Part shown: piece after piece, positions 36,187 through 46,696 of the stretch
Layout of the letters: each line of letters starts with the position of its first letter
How positions within the stretch are numbered: the first letter of the stretch is position 1
NCBI GenBank assembly: GCA_030374805.1
Contig: JARGSG010000027.1
Span: 620,001 to 684,000, forward strand
Origin: Gracilaria gracilis
Taxonomy: Eukaryota; Rhodophyta; Florideophyceae; Gracilariales; Gracilariaceae
DNA length: 64,000 bases
Reading direction: 5' to 3'
Program-made: the position numbers and the translations under genes
Notes under the pieces: generated by a model
Database searches by the model: none
What the model saw: the letters and a program-made list of their open reading frames with translations, nothing else
What the model was told of the DNA's origin: nothing

Positions 36187-37548
36187 GTTGAAAACTGGCG
36201 CGCGTGTCTTGAAAACTGGCGTGCGTTTCAAACCCAAACCGTAACGCCTGTAGCTGTTCGGAATTGCGCGACCACCATCTACGAGCACCACCATCGTCAA
36301 TTTTCTCCATCGTGGAGCAGGGAGAAAAAAAAGGCCATCATCCAGCGCGTCCACAACAATTCTCTCCGACCGCTTTAGCGCGCCAGTGTCGTCCAAAGCC
36401 TTGCCGCCGCAAGCCTCATACGAGAGCCTGACGCCCACGGACACGCCTGGAACGCCGCAGACAAGAATAGCGCATCAGCGCCACTGGCTTTCCTCCGCGT
36501 CTGGCGCTTGCAGCTTATATTCAAAGAGCATTGCTCTGACGGCGTCGCCCGCGTCAGCTACGGCACACGCGCCGAACCCGGCGGCTGGAAGCATCGTCGC
36601 TGTCGTGTGCGCTCCATGCTGACCACTACGGCGCGCGGCGGCGCATGTCTGCATGAATTTCGGCGCGCACGCTGCTGCGGCTAGAAGCGGTGTGGGGCAA
36701 CGTGGAAAAGAAGAGGCGCGAAAATCGCTGATGGGCTGTGAATTTGAAGCGGCTCAGGAACGTGACGCGCTTTCAACATGAATGGGCGAGCTGGCCATGA
36801 CGGAGATGGAGAACGAGAGCCCGCGCGGGCAGGTGGACGATCTGTAACGCGCGGTGGAAAGTGTGCAGAAACAGGCTCAGGAGGAAGTGGACTGTCTGGT
36901 GTTTGAGATTCAGGTGCTCAAGAAGAGAGCACGGCTGGAAGACGGCGAGTTTGTGCAGTACTTTGAATGTATATAGTGCGCATGGTGACGTTTTTAGCAC
37001 AACAATTTGAGAACCCGCGACTTTTGATCTCCAGCGGATGCCGCTTAGGAGAGAAGCTTGACATGAAAGTGAAAAGAACTGCGATATACCAGTGTATAGC
37101 CGGACTCAAAATGAGTCAGACGTATCGCAGGATGAACAAGGCACGAACAAGAATAACAAACACGCACACGAAACAGTTACTGGAAATGGACGACAAATCG
37201 AGGAAAGCTGCTGAACGCGATGCACGTCGACCGCAGACCATGACGAAGAGAGCTAAACAACAAAAATGCTGAGAACTGTGTGTCAATTCTGCTATCAGTT
37301 GCATTATAAGGAGAGGTACGAATGTTTCTTTTCTAATAGCAACAGCGATTGAGATTTTTTCTTTGACATACCCTCATCTGCTCGCAATGGACCATTTACA
37401 CTACCTCTCGCGCAAAACTGGTAAAGTTTGCCTTCTCCCAGAAACAGATCAACATCCTCATTTCAATCTTCGAAACTCCTTTCATCATTGCGATTGGGTA
37501 GCGTTTACCTCATCATCTAGGTACAGTACTACGGTGAAGCACTGAAAG
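36187..37548. other. 3' region of the MULE-like element, no clear gene
   Basis: Between the left inverted repeat and the nested hAT. A 101-codon plus-strand ORF (36967-37272), rich in Lys/Arg/Gln (RRMNKARTRITNTHTKQLLE), may be chance. Two adjacent copies of TTGAAAACTGGCG lie at about 36187-36225. Nothing else is recognisable. Confidence 0.35.
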
Positions 37549-37554
37549 CAGGCT

Positions 37555-37745
37555 TGTGATCCAATCGATTGGATTGCAATCTAGTGCAATCCAATCTACT
37601 GCAATCAGGGATTGCTCTTCTACGCTCGGATTGCAATCCGATTGCTCTCTTCCCTTTCGGATTGCAATCCGACCTTTCGAATTGCAATCCGATTGCTCTC
37701 TACCCTTCGGATTGCAATCCGATTGCGCTTCTTGCGCAATCTCTA
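37555..37745. repeat. hAT left subterminal repeats (GATTGCAATC)
   Basis: The palindromic core GATTGCAATC or close variants recurs at least five times, usually as CGGATTGCAATCCGATTGC. In hAT elements such clustered subterminal motifs bind the transposase. Confidence 0.85.
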
Positions 37746-37894
37746 AATTAGATTGTAAGGAACGAAAAGGTGTACATCTCTGTTTAATACCGAATTGTAA
37801 CGAGTATGTACACTTTGTAGTTTTCCGTACCGTTACAGATAATGGTAAGGCTACTTGCACGAAATTTTAGCTGTTTTGGAAACGAACTCTATAT

Positions 37895-39810
37895 ATGAAT
37901 CTGATAGACGTGTTCTCTGCACTACTTTCCGCAGTCAAGGATCCCATGCAAAATAGTTCCACTGCTCCAACAACCCTGACTTGGAAACATTCCCCATCCA
38001 GTATGTCCAGCGCCTCACCCACTCCCAGCCCAAAACAAGTCGTTTACGCTATTGCAAAGTACAAACGCACAGAGCTGAAAACAGTCAAAAACAAAGCATC
38101 AAAGGTGGTTCAAGTGGCACATCTTGTGTTCAAATGCCCAAACCAACACTGCAAAGAACCGAACCAAGAAATTATCTTTCAGAAAGGAAAGGGCTTCTTC
38201 AATCCATTCCGCCACTTGAATGCATGCGTGGCTGCAGGCGATGAAACGCATCTCCAAGAACTCTACCGCGAAAATGAGCAACGAAAGCGACAACATCCAG
38301 AAGACATCTTTTCGAACAGCTTTATCTGCAAAATACCGCCCAATGAAAGGGCAATGTACGGCTATATAAAACTGATTGTGATGAACAATTTTCCTTTCAC
38401 AATCGTAGAGGACAAGAATATAAAGAACTCTTCAAAGCACAACATTAATTTTTCGATACACACGATACGACGCGTACTATTGAAACTAACGCAACTGGTG
38501 GAAAAGCGCATAAGCCTTGAGCTTCTGGAAGCAAAGAAGGGAGCCATACTCCATGATGGCTGTACATGCGGTGGTGTGCGCTACATTGGCCTTTACGCAT
38601 CTTACATTCCCCACATACGAAGCGCGACTTTGAGTAACAGAGATGAAGGTGAAGTACGTGTCGAGTTTGCGCTACTATCCTGCTCACCCATGGCGAAGGT
38701 TGACTCAGCCGATGAAGGGGAACCAAGAGATACACAGGAGGATGCGGAAGCCTTCGATTTTGCAGCGGACACGCATGTACAGCATATCAGAGATATGTTT
38801 CGATTCTACGACATTGAAACATCGTTGTGGGTTGTGTGCCAAATTGCGGACAATTGTAATGTCAACACAATTGAGTTGCAAGATTGTTGGACATCCCTCA
38901 TCGGGCATGCAAGAGCCACCTACTTAACTTCGAAGTGAATCAAATGGTGCGCATAACACTGGACTTGGAGCGCACGTTAGAAACTGTTCACGAGACAATG
39001 AAGCAATGCCAGCAACGATTGAAAAACGCCGCCCTTCTTCGGAACACTATTGACATCCGGCCAATTACGTACAACCAAACGCGCTGGTTTGTTAAGTTTC
39101 ACATGCTAGAGCGCTTTCTACGCATTAGGGATGAGCTGATTGAGATCAGCCAGGATCCTCAGTCAGGGCTCGATATCAACACTAGTGACACGTTTAAGAG
39201 AAAGGTTGGGAGGTATTGTATTCAAATGGAGCAAATTAACTATAGTACTCGGGAGCTGCAGACGCGCAAGCTTTTACTCCTGTACTGCCGAAATGTTCTG
39301 TGCCTACTTTTGGAAGACGTTGAATCTGGGTTTCATGTTTCAAATTCACCGTTCCATCTGTGCTTTCTGAAGGACAATTATATTGGGACAGACGCCAATA
39401 TTATGCACGACGCATTTTTCGAGAGTGGCGTATCCAAGATACAGGAAAATTGGGTTTCTGATATGTCTGCTGGGGAGAAGCATGCTTGCCAGAAGTTATT
39501 GCTTCCTGTAGAAGAACCTGAAGATGATCAAAACGGTGTGGTTGATTCTCTTTCGTCGTATCGAAACCGTTTGCAGCATTGGAAGCGACGTAAGGTTGCT
39601 ACAGGAGCTTCTTATATGAATTGTGATTTTATCTTGGTTTCGGTAGCAGAAGTGGAGAGGTTATGATCAATTGCTGATAATACTCTATGCGACAATCGTA
39701 TGCGTACTACGCCAGAGTTGTTTGAAGTCATTATTTTTCTGCGTGTGAATGCTAGGTTTTGGGACGTGGATTTAGTTCGACAAGCGTCCTGTCTTTCAAC
39801 GATGGACTAG
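37895..39810 (+). pseudogene. hAT transposase
   Basis: A BED-like finger lies near the N-terminus (VFKCPNQHCKEPNQ, then FFNPFRHLNAC). The core has FPFTIVEDKNIKNSSKHNIN, AKKGAILHDGCTCGGVRYIG, then WVVCQIADNCNVN. The phase shifts by one base at about 38880 into ARLLDIPHRACKSHLLNFEV (the C..H.LNLEV segment). The insertion domain follows, then the C-terminal hAT dimerisation region: VAEVERL, stop TGA (39664-39666, probably Trp), SIADNTLCDNRMRTTPELFE, then VNARFWDVDLVRQA and TAG at 39808. One frameshift and one stop: inactive but little decayed. Confidence 0.88.
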
Positions 39811-39847
39811 TCTAAGTTGGGAATGTGGAAAAAGTGCTACCTGGAGG

Positions 39848-40003
39848 ACTGATTGCAATGAGACTGCGCTGCGAAGGAACGATTGCATTCCGATTGCTTC
39901 TCTAGTACAGAGATTGCAATCGGATTGCCTCTCCAATAAAGAAATTGCAATCAGATGACACAGGAAGAGACCTGATTGCAATCGATTGCGCGAATGCTTT
40001 GCA
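39848..40003. repeat. hAT right subterminal repeats (GATTGCAATC)
   Basis: Five copies of GATTGCAATC-like motifs (CTGATTGCAATG, ACGATTGCATTCC, AGATTGCAATCGG, AAATTGCAATCAG, CTGATTGCAATCG), mirroring the left side. Confidence 0.85.
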
Positions 40004-40264
40004 GCAAGCAATCCCCTCCCCCTCAGATTGGACACAACCCTGACTAAAAGTAGGGAGCCAACCTAGATTCATTCATTCAATCCTTCCCACGCCAAGCCTT
40101 CGTTAATAGAGGAGGGCTTGAGAGATCATGGCTTTCATTCATCATATTGGGGTCTTGTTCATCTTTTTTATCCTTCTAACTTCGGCAGAGGCTTATTCGC
40201 AATCTTCACCTGGAAAGATATCTAAGCTAGCAATAATATAGGTCAAAATCTATCCAACCCAATA

Positions 40265-43200
40265 CTAACGATGAACACTTTCAATTATTTCAGTAGCCAT
40301 CCTTTGAGCAGCATGCATTTTTTCCGTACTTATGCGTGGACATGCATTGACGACACCTTCTTGAGATGCTGTGGCCGTATCGCTAAATGAGCCACCATAC
40401 ATTGTGGACTTCTTGCTTGCCATGCCCATTTTTGATTTCTTCTTATTGTCGAATTGTCCTGTGAAGCTCCTCTTCCTCTTAGTTATCTTAACTCTTGAGG
40501 GATTTGGAGGAAGCAGTATAGAAAGTGCTACATGATTGTTCTCATCTGATATATGAGTATGATTATTTTTGTTCTGATCATTATTGACAATCATTGAGAG
40601 CTCTTGAACCATTGTCGTTGTAACTGTCGCTCCTCTACTCAGTCGTTTCCTTGCTTCCTTCAGAAACTCACAAAAGTTCTCAACGGCGAGTGAACCTAGT
40701 CCTTCAAGTAACCGATGCACTTGATTGAAAATGGCGTAATTATCCGACCACTGCACTTGCTTCCTGACTTCTTCTTCGGTTGTTTTACGTAGAAGAAGAC
40801 CCATGTCTACATCGTGCAAATCACTAGAACACGTAGCCATTTTTTTCTTCAAGGATGTCGTATCAAAGACACCGCATATATTGAGAATGTCGCAGAACTC
40901 TTGGAATGAAATGCTGTCAACATTTGAGCGCCATTATGGGTCAAAGAATGTCTCAATTTCTATATAATCATCCAAGATTTATCTCAAATCAGGTTCAGTG
41001 AAAACAGAATCGTTGAATGCAAACGCACACTTTACAATGTGACGAAAAGGGAATCCCATTGATTCTGTTTTCTTGCAATCACATCGTGCGATTAATTCGC
41101 TCTCTCCTCCATCTTTGCTCTCACTTACTTTCCGAGCAAACAGAACCCTTAGAGGTTGTGTCGGTGGTGCTGGAGTAGGTTGGTTGCTTGAATCAAGTTT
41201 GCGAATAAGATGGAAGCTCCAAGTGAGATCAAAGCATGCTACAAAATGGATGGCACAGCCTTCTGAGATTTGTAGCTCAGGCCATTGCACTCCTTCCAGG
41301 TCCGAAGCAAACCCACGCGGAACAGCATAGTTTCTCAATGTTTCAATGCTTATCTCTCTGAACTTTGCCAATGAATAGCTTGTGTATTCGGCAATGAGCC
41401 CGTCGAGGATCTCATTTGGAAGCGGGAGCATGCAACTGCGAATTGATCGATATCGAAGGCTTGAAGGTGACATTGACCGTATTCGTTCCTCCTCGCGTTC
41501 TTCTGCTCGTTTGTGCGTCAACATCAACAGTTGTCTTGGTATATCACTAAACCGCACCTTTTTGGATATAACATAAGCCGTGTAGTCAGAATTCGAGGCT
41601 TTGGTGTAACCTGTTCCTTGGAAAAGGTATCGCCTTGGGACTGCAATGATGCGAAAGCACGGAATGAGCAACCGCGGTCGGTTCACATAGATATACGTGT
41701 ACCAAGCAGAGAGCTTGTTCGTGAATGGCTTTAAGTATCTCTCTTCGAAATCGTGGCGCCGTTCTGCGAAAATAGAAATTGTCTTCGATCGTCGAACGTT
41801 GAAAAGGTCCCTGGACATTTCATCGCACCAACTAAGTCGTGCAATCTTTGCACACCAGGCAGTGACGTTCTTCATTTGACTTTGGTTTAAGTGCCACTCG
41901 TCAAGTACAATAAACGACTTCTCAAACACAGTTTCTGCCGCAGCTATGCAAGCTGCACTTTGGTCCATTGTAATAATGGCTGGCGAGACCGGGATAAATG
42001 ATTTGAGCTGAGTTAGAACATCACTGAAGTTCTCCTCCGTTTCACCACCTATAAAGTCCACAAAAAAACGTGATAACAAAGCCATCATTAGAACAGCCAT
42101 TGATAGTTATGAGCGGGAACCCGTAACGATTTGCGACCGCCTTACAATCAATAGACCCACCAGGCACGATTCCCAATGCTTTGTAGTCCTCTATCCATTC
42201 TGCAATTGCCCAACATGCGGAAACCATTCTTACTTCTTCGTCATGAGTGATGCACTATCTATTTTGAACGTCTTCTTTGTGCAACGCAACGAGCTCCCTA
42301 AAAAGCTTTGTAAATTCAAGATTCTTCGGATTACTAATTCCACGTCCATACCCAATCATTTCACGAACAAATCTCGGGTTTATGACAATGTCATACTTGT
42401 CCTGCAGATACCTAATCGTATCTGCAAGTGAGAAATGTAGCGGGTTGATCATGCGTAGTGCTTCTCTACGCATCTTCGGTGGCAAGAACCTGATGCCGGC
42501 TCTGGTTGACGAAGGCGGATGGGAATGTCTTGCATCCCGGACGTCCCCCACATATAACTTCCCTCCGTCGTCTCTCTTTGGAGTCAAAGTCTTAATAGTT
42601 AGAGAGAACTCACAAGCCCTTTTTTACTCTCTCCATTTACACTTAAGTATACACTTCTTAAGGACCTTTCTATCGTCGGCCATCCCAGTACTCCGATTCA
42701 CTTCTTTGTGGCCAATAACGATGGAAGTTTTGCACTTCAAATTGTAACCCATGCTCTCGCCAATAAAACGAACTTTCCTTATGACGTCTTGCCCAGGGGT
42801 ATTCAGTGATAAGATCTTGAAGTACGCAATGACTGCCGCTTTGAAGTAGTCATCAACTGGGTACTCTTCGGTTACAAGGTGTCCATAAGAACCCATATCT
42901 CCAGGCAGACAATTGTCATTGTCCTTGTGTCTTTCTTTGCTTTCCATGGTAGTGCAGTCCGTGCGACTCTGGTCAAATTCAATTCGGACAAGTTCAGTTG
43001 GCACCTCCTCATCATCATCGAGGAACATAAACTGCTCTATTAGCGCGGCAGCTCCTCCACAATCCGTACCTTCCCCACAGTCCGCACCTCTCTCGTGTTC
43101 TTCGTGTCGATGGACGTTCATTCCAGAGTCACCGTGCTCGTTTTCAGATAAAGTACAATTGATGTCTTGCAGTTGTAACGGGCTGAAATGCAATTCCAGT

Positions 43201-43301
43201 TTCTTGTGTGAGCCTTCCTTCCGATTATTCCCACCAGAATTCATAAAATTAGAGGTATCCACCAAAGCACCTGAGACTTCCGTGACGTCGTTGTGGATCA
43301 T
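40265..43301 (-). pseudogene. MULE transposase
   Basis: One minus-strand phase runs 43301 to 42042 with TAA at 42624 and TAG at 42255, then shifts by one base in a run of seven T residues near 42066 and continues to 40265 with TAA at 40979 and 40934. Order: an acidic N-terminus; a WRKY/FAR1-like zinc-binding segment (KKCILKCKWRE, ACEFSL, then DARHSHPP); the catalytic core SIDCKAVANRYGFPLITING (first Asp), PAIITMDQSAACIAAAETVF (second Asp), VLDEWHLNQSQMKNV; and a C-terminal SWIM finger (CDCKKTESMGFPFRHIVKC). The tail has a helix (LEGLGSLAVENFCEFLKEAR) and a basic patch (KITKRKRSF). Total about 1010 codons, normal for mudrA-like genes. The T-run shift could also be a sequencing slip. Confidence 0.85.
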
Positions 43302-43825
43302 ACTTCTGTGACGTCACCCGCTGGGCCATGACCTGATCCATTTACATCTCCAATACAATTGGCTCTTGGTTGGGCATTGACACTAGAAGCAAGAAGAGAA
43401 GGAACTACAGATGTCATCTCGCTAGCAAGCGGTGTTCGCAGTAGCGTGCGAGGTATCAAAGGTACACAGTTATGTTCTACTGCCGGAGTGGCACTGAAGC
43501 GCAAAAGTACATGAGAGGAGATACCGGCAGAAGCTCCAGCTCGCCTGAAGGTTTGTAAAGAAAAGAAAGGACGAGGTTCAAATACTCCATTAGATCCCTC
43601 TTCGGGTCTTGAAGCTACGCCATCCATACTGAAGCATTTCATATACAGTAGCTCCCAAAATCTATCGGACTTATCGCGATCTTGACCCTTCCATTTTTGA
43701 AACCGTTTTCGCACTGACTCCCTTAGAGATACTCGTCTGTTCAGGATAGTTTTCTCAGTAGGATGAGTGCGGAGTGCGGCAATGGAAATGATTGAAGTAT
43801 AGAGATACCTTCCATTGAGCGTCAA
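43298..43825 (-). pseudogene. Linker segment between protease gene and MULE transposase
   Basis: A 175-codon minus-strand ORF in a different phase from the two larger genes it joins. The N-terminal part looks like protein (RRVSLRESVRKRFQKWKGQD, FWELLYMKCFSMDG); the rest is Ser/Ala/Pro-rich. It ends GDVTEV, and the transposase phase opens with NDVTEV, because the DNA word GACGTCAC-GAAGT is duplicated across the junction. This looks like a local duplication that changed the phase. Confidence 0.4.
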
Positions 43826-44462
43826 TATCGGTGATGTACAGGATCAAGTTCAAAGAGCAACTACTGGCATAATTGCTATGACATAAACACCGTAACATGG
43901 CATTAATAAGGAGGTTACAGCCTTTCTTCGGGTACTGAACATACCTCATGTAGTGTAAAGTGTACAGGTAACCCTTCGTACGAGCAATGGAATCCATGAG
44001 AGACACGAAATCAGAAACCTCCCCAGTTAGTTGAGTACCTTCGGGACTCAGTTGTTGTTTTAGAACTGCTATAGAGTGCTCTTCCACATAAGTACACAAC
44101 TTACGAGCTTCCTCGCTCTCAACACGTGCCGCAATGTTGAATTGATGCTTGGCTATAGCGTCATTGATGACGTAATTAACAATCCAGGTAGCAACAGCAT
44201 TGCTTTGAAGCAATCTACAACCCGATTCTCCACCTTCAACTACGACGGCATTCTTGTGTTTAAGAGATTTGACACCGTTCGAAACGTCTCCAACAGCAGC
44301 CTCGAACACGGTGTTAACAATCCAGGCAGCCACCGACATGCTGTCAAAGAACCTAACATTTCTTTCTGATAAACGGGCAGGAAGAAGAGGGAGGTTAGAG
44401 TTCAGAGGCTGCACCCTTGCCCGCAAAGGTGTAGTACGCGAGTTTAATGTCGTAGTCATGTC

Positions 44463-44571
44463 CTTTGCCTGTTTTGTTGTTGTCTGTTGTGTATTGGCCT
44501 CCTGTTGTGTTGTTGTCTGTTATATATTGACCTCCTGTTGTGTTTTTGTCTGTTGTGTATTGAACTCCTCC
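44463..44571. repeat. About 33 bp x3 tandem repeat coding Gln/Thr-rich units
   Basis: Plus-strand units of the form TTGTCTGTTGTGTATTGacC and CTCCTGTTGTG recur three times. On the minus strand they encode NTQQTKTQQE-like repeats within the C48 protease gene, linking the protease to the downstream domain. Confidence 0.75.
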
Positions 44572-45181
44572 GTATCAATAGTTGCCATCTCTTCCACTTG
44601 ATCAATGCCGTAATCATTACCACCGTCATCGTTACCACCGTCATCGTTGTTCGTCCTCGACCTCGAAGTGCGCGTAGCCAGCTGGGAGCCTCTAGTACTA
44701 GTTGGCAATTCCTGCTTAATAACGCTTGTAATATGCTTTCGGCTAACGATGCTGAGATCACCACTTCTTAAAATTGGACTTCTCATATTCTTTAGACGCC
44801 CTTCAACTTCTTGTCGACACTTAAAATAATCCAATCGGCAGTTGAAACTGTACTCTGACACCATTGACTCGTTCACGAGGTCTTTTCCGTAGAACTGAGA
44901 CGCTAAAAGGATTTGATGCACACGACTCCTTATGGCCATCCATCGGTAAACTTCAGAAGCCAATGGGCTCATTCCAGTTTTTCGGGCTATCTTCGGTGCA
45001 AACCCTGTGTCCGCAGCAAACTCAATTTCAGATCGAATAACGTAGCAACCGCAACTATAGCCATCGCTTTCGCGTTTGTATCCTAAAACGTCAAGCATAG
45101 GGTTGCGGCCCGAAATTATAGCAGAAGAGCCTTCTTCCACAATACTGTATTCGAAAGCTTCTCCATATAAACCTCGAATAT

Positions 45182-45423
45182 GGCCCAAATATGGCCAAGA
45201 TGTGGCCGAAATGTGGTCTTTGAACTCGAAAAGTTGTGAAAAGGTCTAAAAAGCGGAGATAAACAAGTTTCATTTTTCTTTGTATGGCCGAAATATGGCC
45301 TAAATATGGCCCAAGTGTACACGTGCCACTTGACGAAAGTATTTATTTTCCGTAGTTACACGTTCTCTGAAACTTTCGCGCTAGAGGGCCACATTTAGGC
45401 CATATCTCGGCCATATTTGGGCC
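45182..45423. mobile_element. 242 bp MITE inserted in the C48 protease gene
   Basis: The ends are inverted copies: the left starts GGCCCAAATATGGCCAAGAT and the right, read inwards, starts GGCCCAAATATGGCCGAGAT; the similarity runs about 35 bases. Both arms consist of reiterated ATATGGCC/AAATGTGGCC words. It has no coding capacity. It separates the His/Asp part of the protease from the Cys part. Target duplication not clear (TAT on the left, TTA on the right). Confidence 0.8.
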
Positions 45424-45442
45424 TTATTAAAGGTTCATAGGG

Positions 45443-45506
45443 GCCCTAAAGAACTTTTAAAATTCCTCAAGGAATTCCTTGAGGAATTTTGGAAGTTCTT
45501 TAGGGC
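45443..45506. repeat. 64 bp palindrome (32 bp arms)
   Basis: Starts GCCCTAAAGAACTT and ends AAGTTCTTTAGGGC around a GGAATTCC centre, with only a TT/CC mismatch pair. It lies within the protease coding region beside the MITE. One arm is the original coding sequence (CPKELPKFLKEF) and the other is its inverted copy. Confidence 0.9.
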
Positions 45507-46319
45507 AGTTCCATCGATAACTATCACCAAAGTAGACAGTAGGACTCTGACGTAATGCACATGGAGGTCCACCGAAGCGCTTACCGATAAGCACTACCCA
45601 ATGAACGCCGTCCAGATTGATTGGAACAAGAATTGTTCCCATTGGTTTTGCATCACCGCTAACATTGAAATTAAACTGCCTTTTCAAATGTTTTAGAAAT
45701 GACTGCCGTTCTGGATGTTCTTTTTTAACTCGTTTTGCGTACGAAGTTAGAGCCAAACTGGTGCCGCATGTATAAAAACATACTCCAGGTAGAGGTTTCA
45801 TGTGTATGAGTGCTGACGTAGTAAGATCGGAGCATAGATATGAGCCTCTTTTGGAGCTGTAAAAAAAGGAAACGGGATGAGGCTCTCTTTCTTCGGCAGC
45901 TACAAAACTGTAAATATGATTGTGCACTACGTAAAACCGCTATGGGTTGTCTGTGAGCTTCATTCTTCCGTACAGCTCAAGTTTGGTGTAACACGTTCTA
46001 CAAATACCAGACACATTTCTATCTTCGTTTTTGTCCAAAAGTTTGTCAAGAGCCTCTTCATCACACTCTTTGTTGTTCCAGAATAGAGAGAAGATATAAA
46101 TTTAGGTACGAGAGAAAAGAATGTTAACACCTCGTTGAATTTTAGAGCTACGTACTTGACAACGTTTGCATTACCATTGCAGGAGTAGGGCAAGGGGATG
46201 GAGATACTGTCGGAAATGGAGAGTGGGAGACCTTGGAGAGCGGAGAGCGACGACGGTGACAATCAATGTCACGCTGAATCAGCCTCACACGTTTTGAGTA
46301 AAGGAGCTCGTTGGGTCTC

Positions 46320-46463
46320 ACATCAGGGACACAGGCGACGACTTGGGGTGAGTTTATTGGTACGAAAAATGATATGTCTGAGCCCATGGGTGCTATAGGC
46401 CTAGAGTCTGAGCACGGGTGAGCCATTGGCAGGGAGAGGATGGGCGTAGAAGGGGGTCTCAAT
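46320..46463 (-). repeat. Right inverted repeat of the MULE-like element
   Basis: The reverse complement begins ATTGAGACCCCCTTCTACGC and follows the left repeat to GTCGTCGCCTGTGT, after which the two diverge. It ends exactly at the AAT that precedes the Harbinger terminus. Confidence 0.8.
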
Positions 46464-46696
46464 GGGGTCTGTTAAGAAAGAACAAAGAGACAGAGTGACA
46501 AAAGGCAACCAATTAGAACTTCGGCAAAAGAGGCAAGACGCGCCGGAGATTGTCAGAATAGAGCGGGGGTCGGAGACCCGCTACATTGTGACAATTGTCA
46601 TTCAGTTGAAACTGACGCTTATGCACACTCATTTATCAACTGTCTACACGCCTCTAGCTCTCCCAAACTTCTCCCTCGAACGATAACACAATCATA

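Larger units (their letters stand above)
37549..40042 (+). mobile_element. Complete hAT element with TIRs and 8 bp target duplication
   Basis: The left end is CAGGCTTGTGATCCAATC. The right end, read inwards on the minus strand, is CAGGGTTGTGTCCAATC. The flanks are ACTGAAAG (37541-37548) and ACTAAAAG (40043-40050), an 8 bp duplication with one change, as expected for hAT. Subterminal regions on both sides are filled with GATTGCAATC motifs. One transposase gene lies between them on the plus strand. The element sits inside the MULE-like element, so it is the younger insertion. Confidence 0.92.
43755..45927 (-). pseudogene. C48 (Ulp1-like) cysteine protease of the MULE-like element
   Basis: The minus-strand 5' piece (45927-45457) holds ILVPINLDGVHWVVLIGKRF (catalytic His) and VYFGDSYRWNCPKELP (catalytic Asp). 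After the MITE, 45188-44520 holds ESDGYSCGCYVIRSEIEFA (catalytic Cys), so the His-Asp-Cys order of C48 peptidases is present. The expected oxyanion Gln before DG-SCG is Glu here. In the same phase a Thr/Gln repeat (NTQQTKTQQEV units, stop at 44520) leads to 44459-43755, which has an internal duplication (SVAAWIVNTVFEAAVGD and AVATWIVNYVINDAIAK). C48 enzymes cleave SUMO or similar tags; in plant MULEs their role is unknown. A GTG-initiated or stop-broken 5' end leaves the true start unclear. Confidence 0.75.
36038..46463. mobile_element. MULE-like element with C48 protease, carrying nested hAT and MITE
   Basis: Bounded by inverted repeats at 36038-36186 and 46320-46463 that agree over about 130 bases. 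Inside, on the minus strand, are a C48 (Ulp1-like) protease gene and a MULE transposase. Removing the nested hAT (2494 bp) and MITE (242 bp) leaves about 7.7 kb. No target-site duplication could be shown: the left flank is GACATT, and on the right a Harbinger element sits directly after AAT. Known Ulp1-bearing MULEs (Kaonashi type in plants) give a precedent for the gene content. That the inverted repeats are the element ends is inferred from position. Confidence 0.65.

Noticed and set aside
36041..36244. ORF in the left inverted repeat that recurs in the right one (46148-46462)
   Set aside because: The shared Pro/Ser-rich peptide follows from the inverted repeat itself; nothing shows it is translated.
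37555..37745. CRISPR-like array of short repeats
   Set aside because: The repeats are palindromic GATTGCAATC words without uniform spacers, occur at both ends of a hAT element, and the DNA is eukaryotic.
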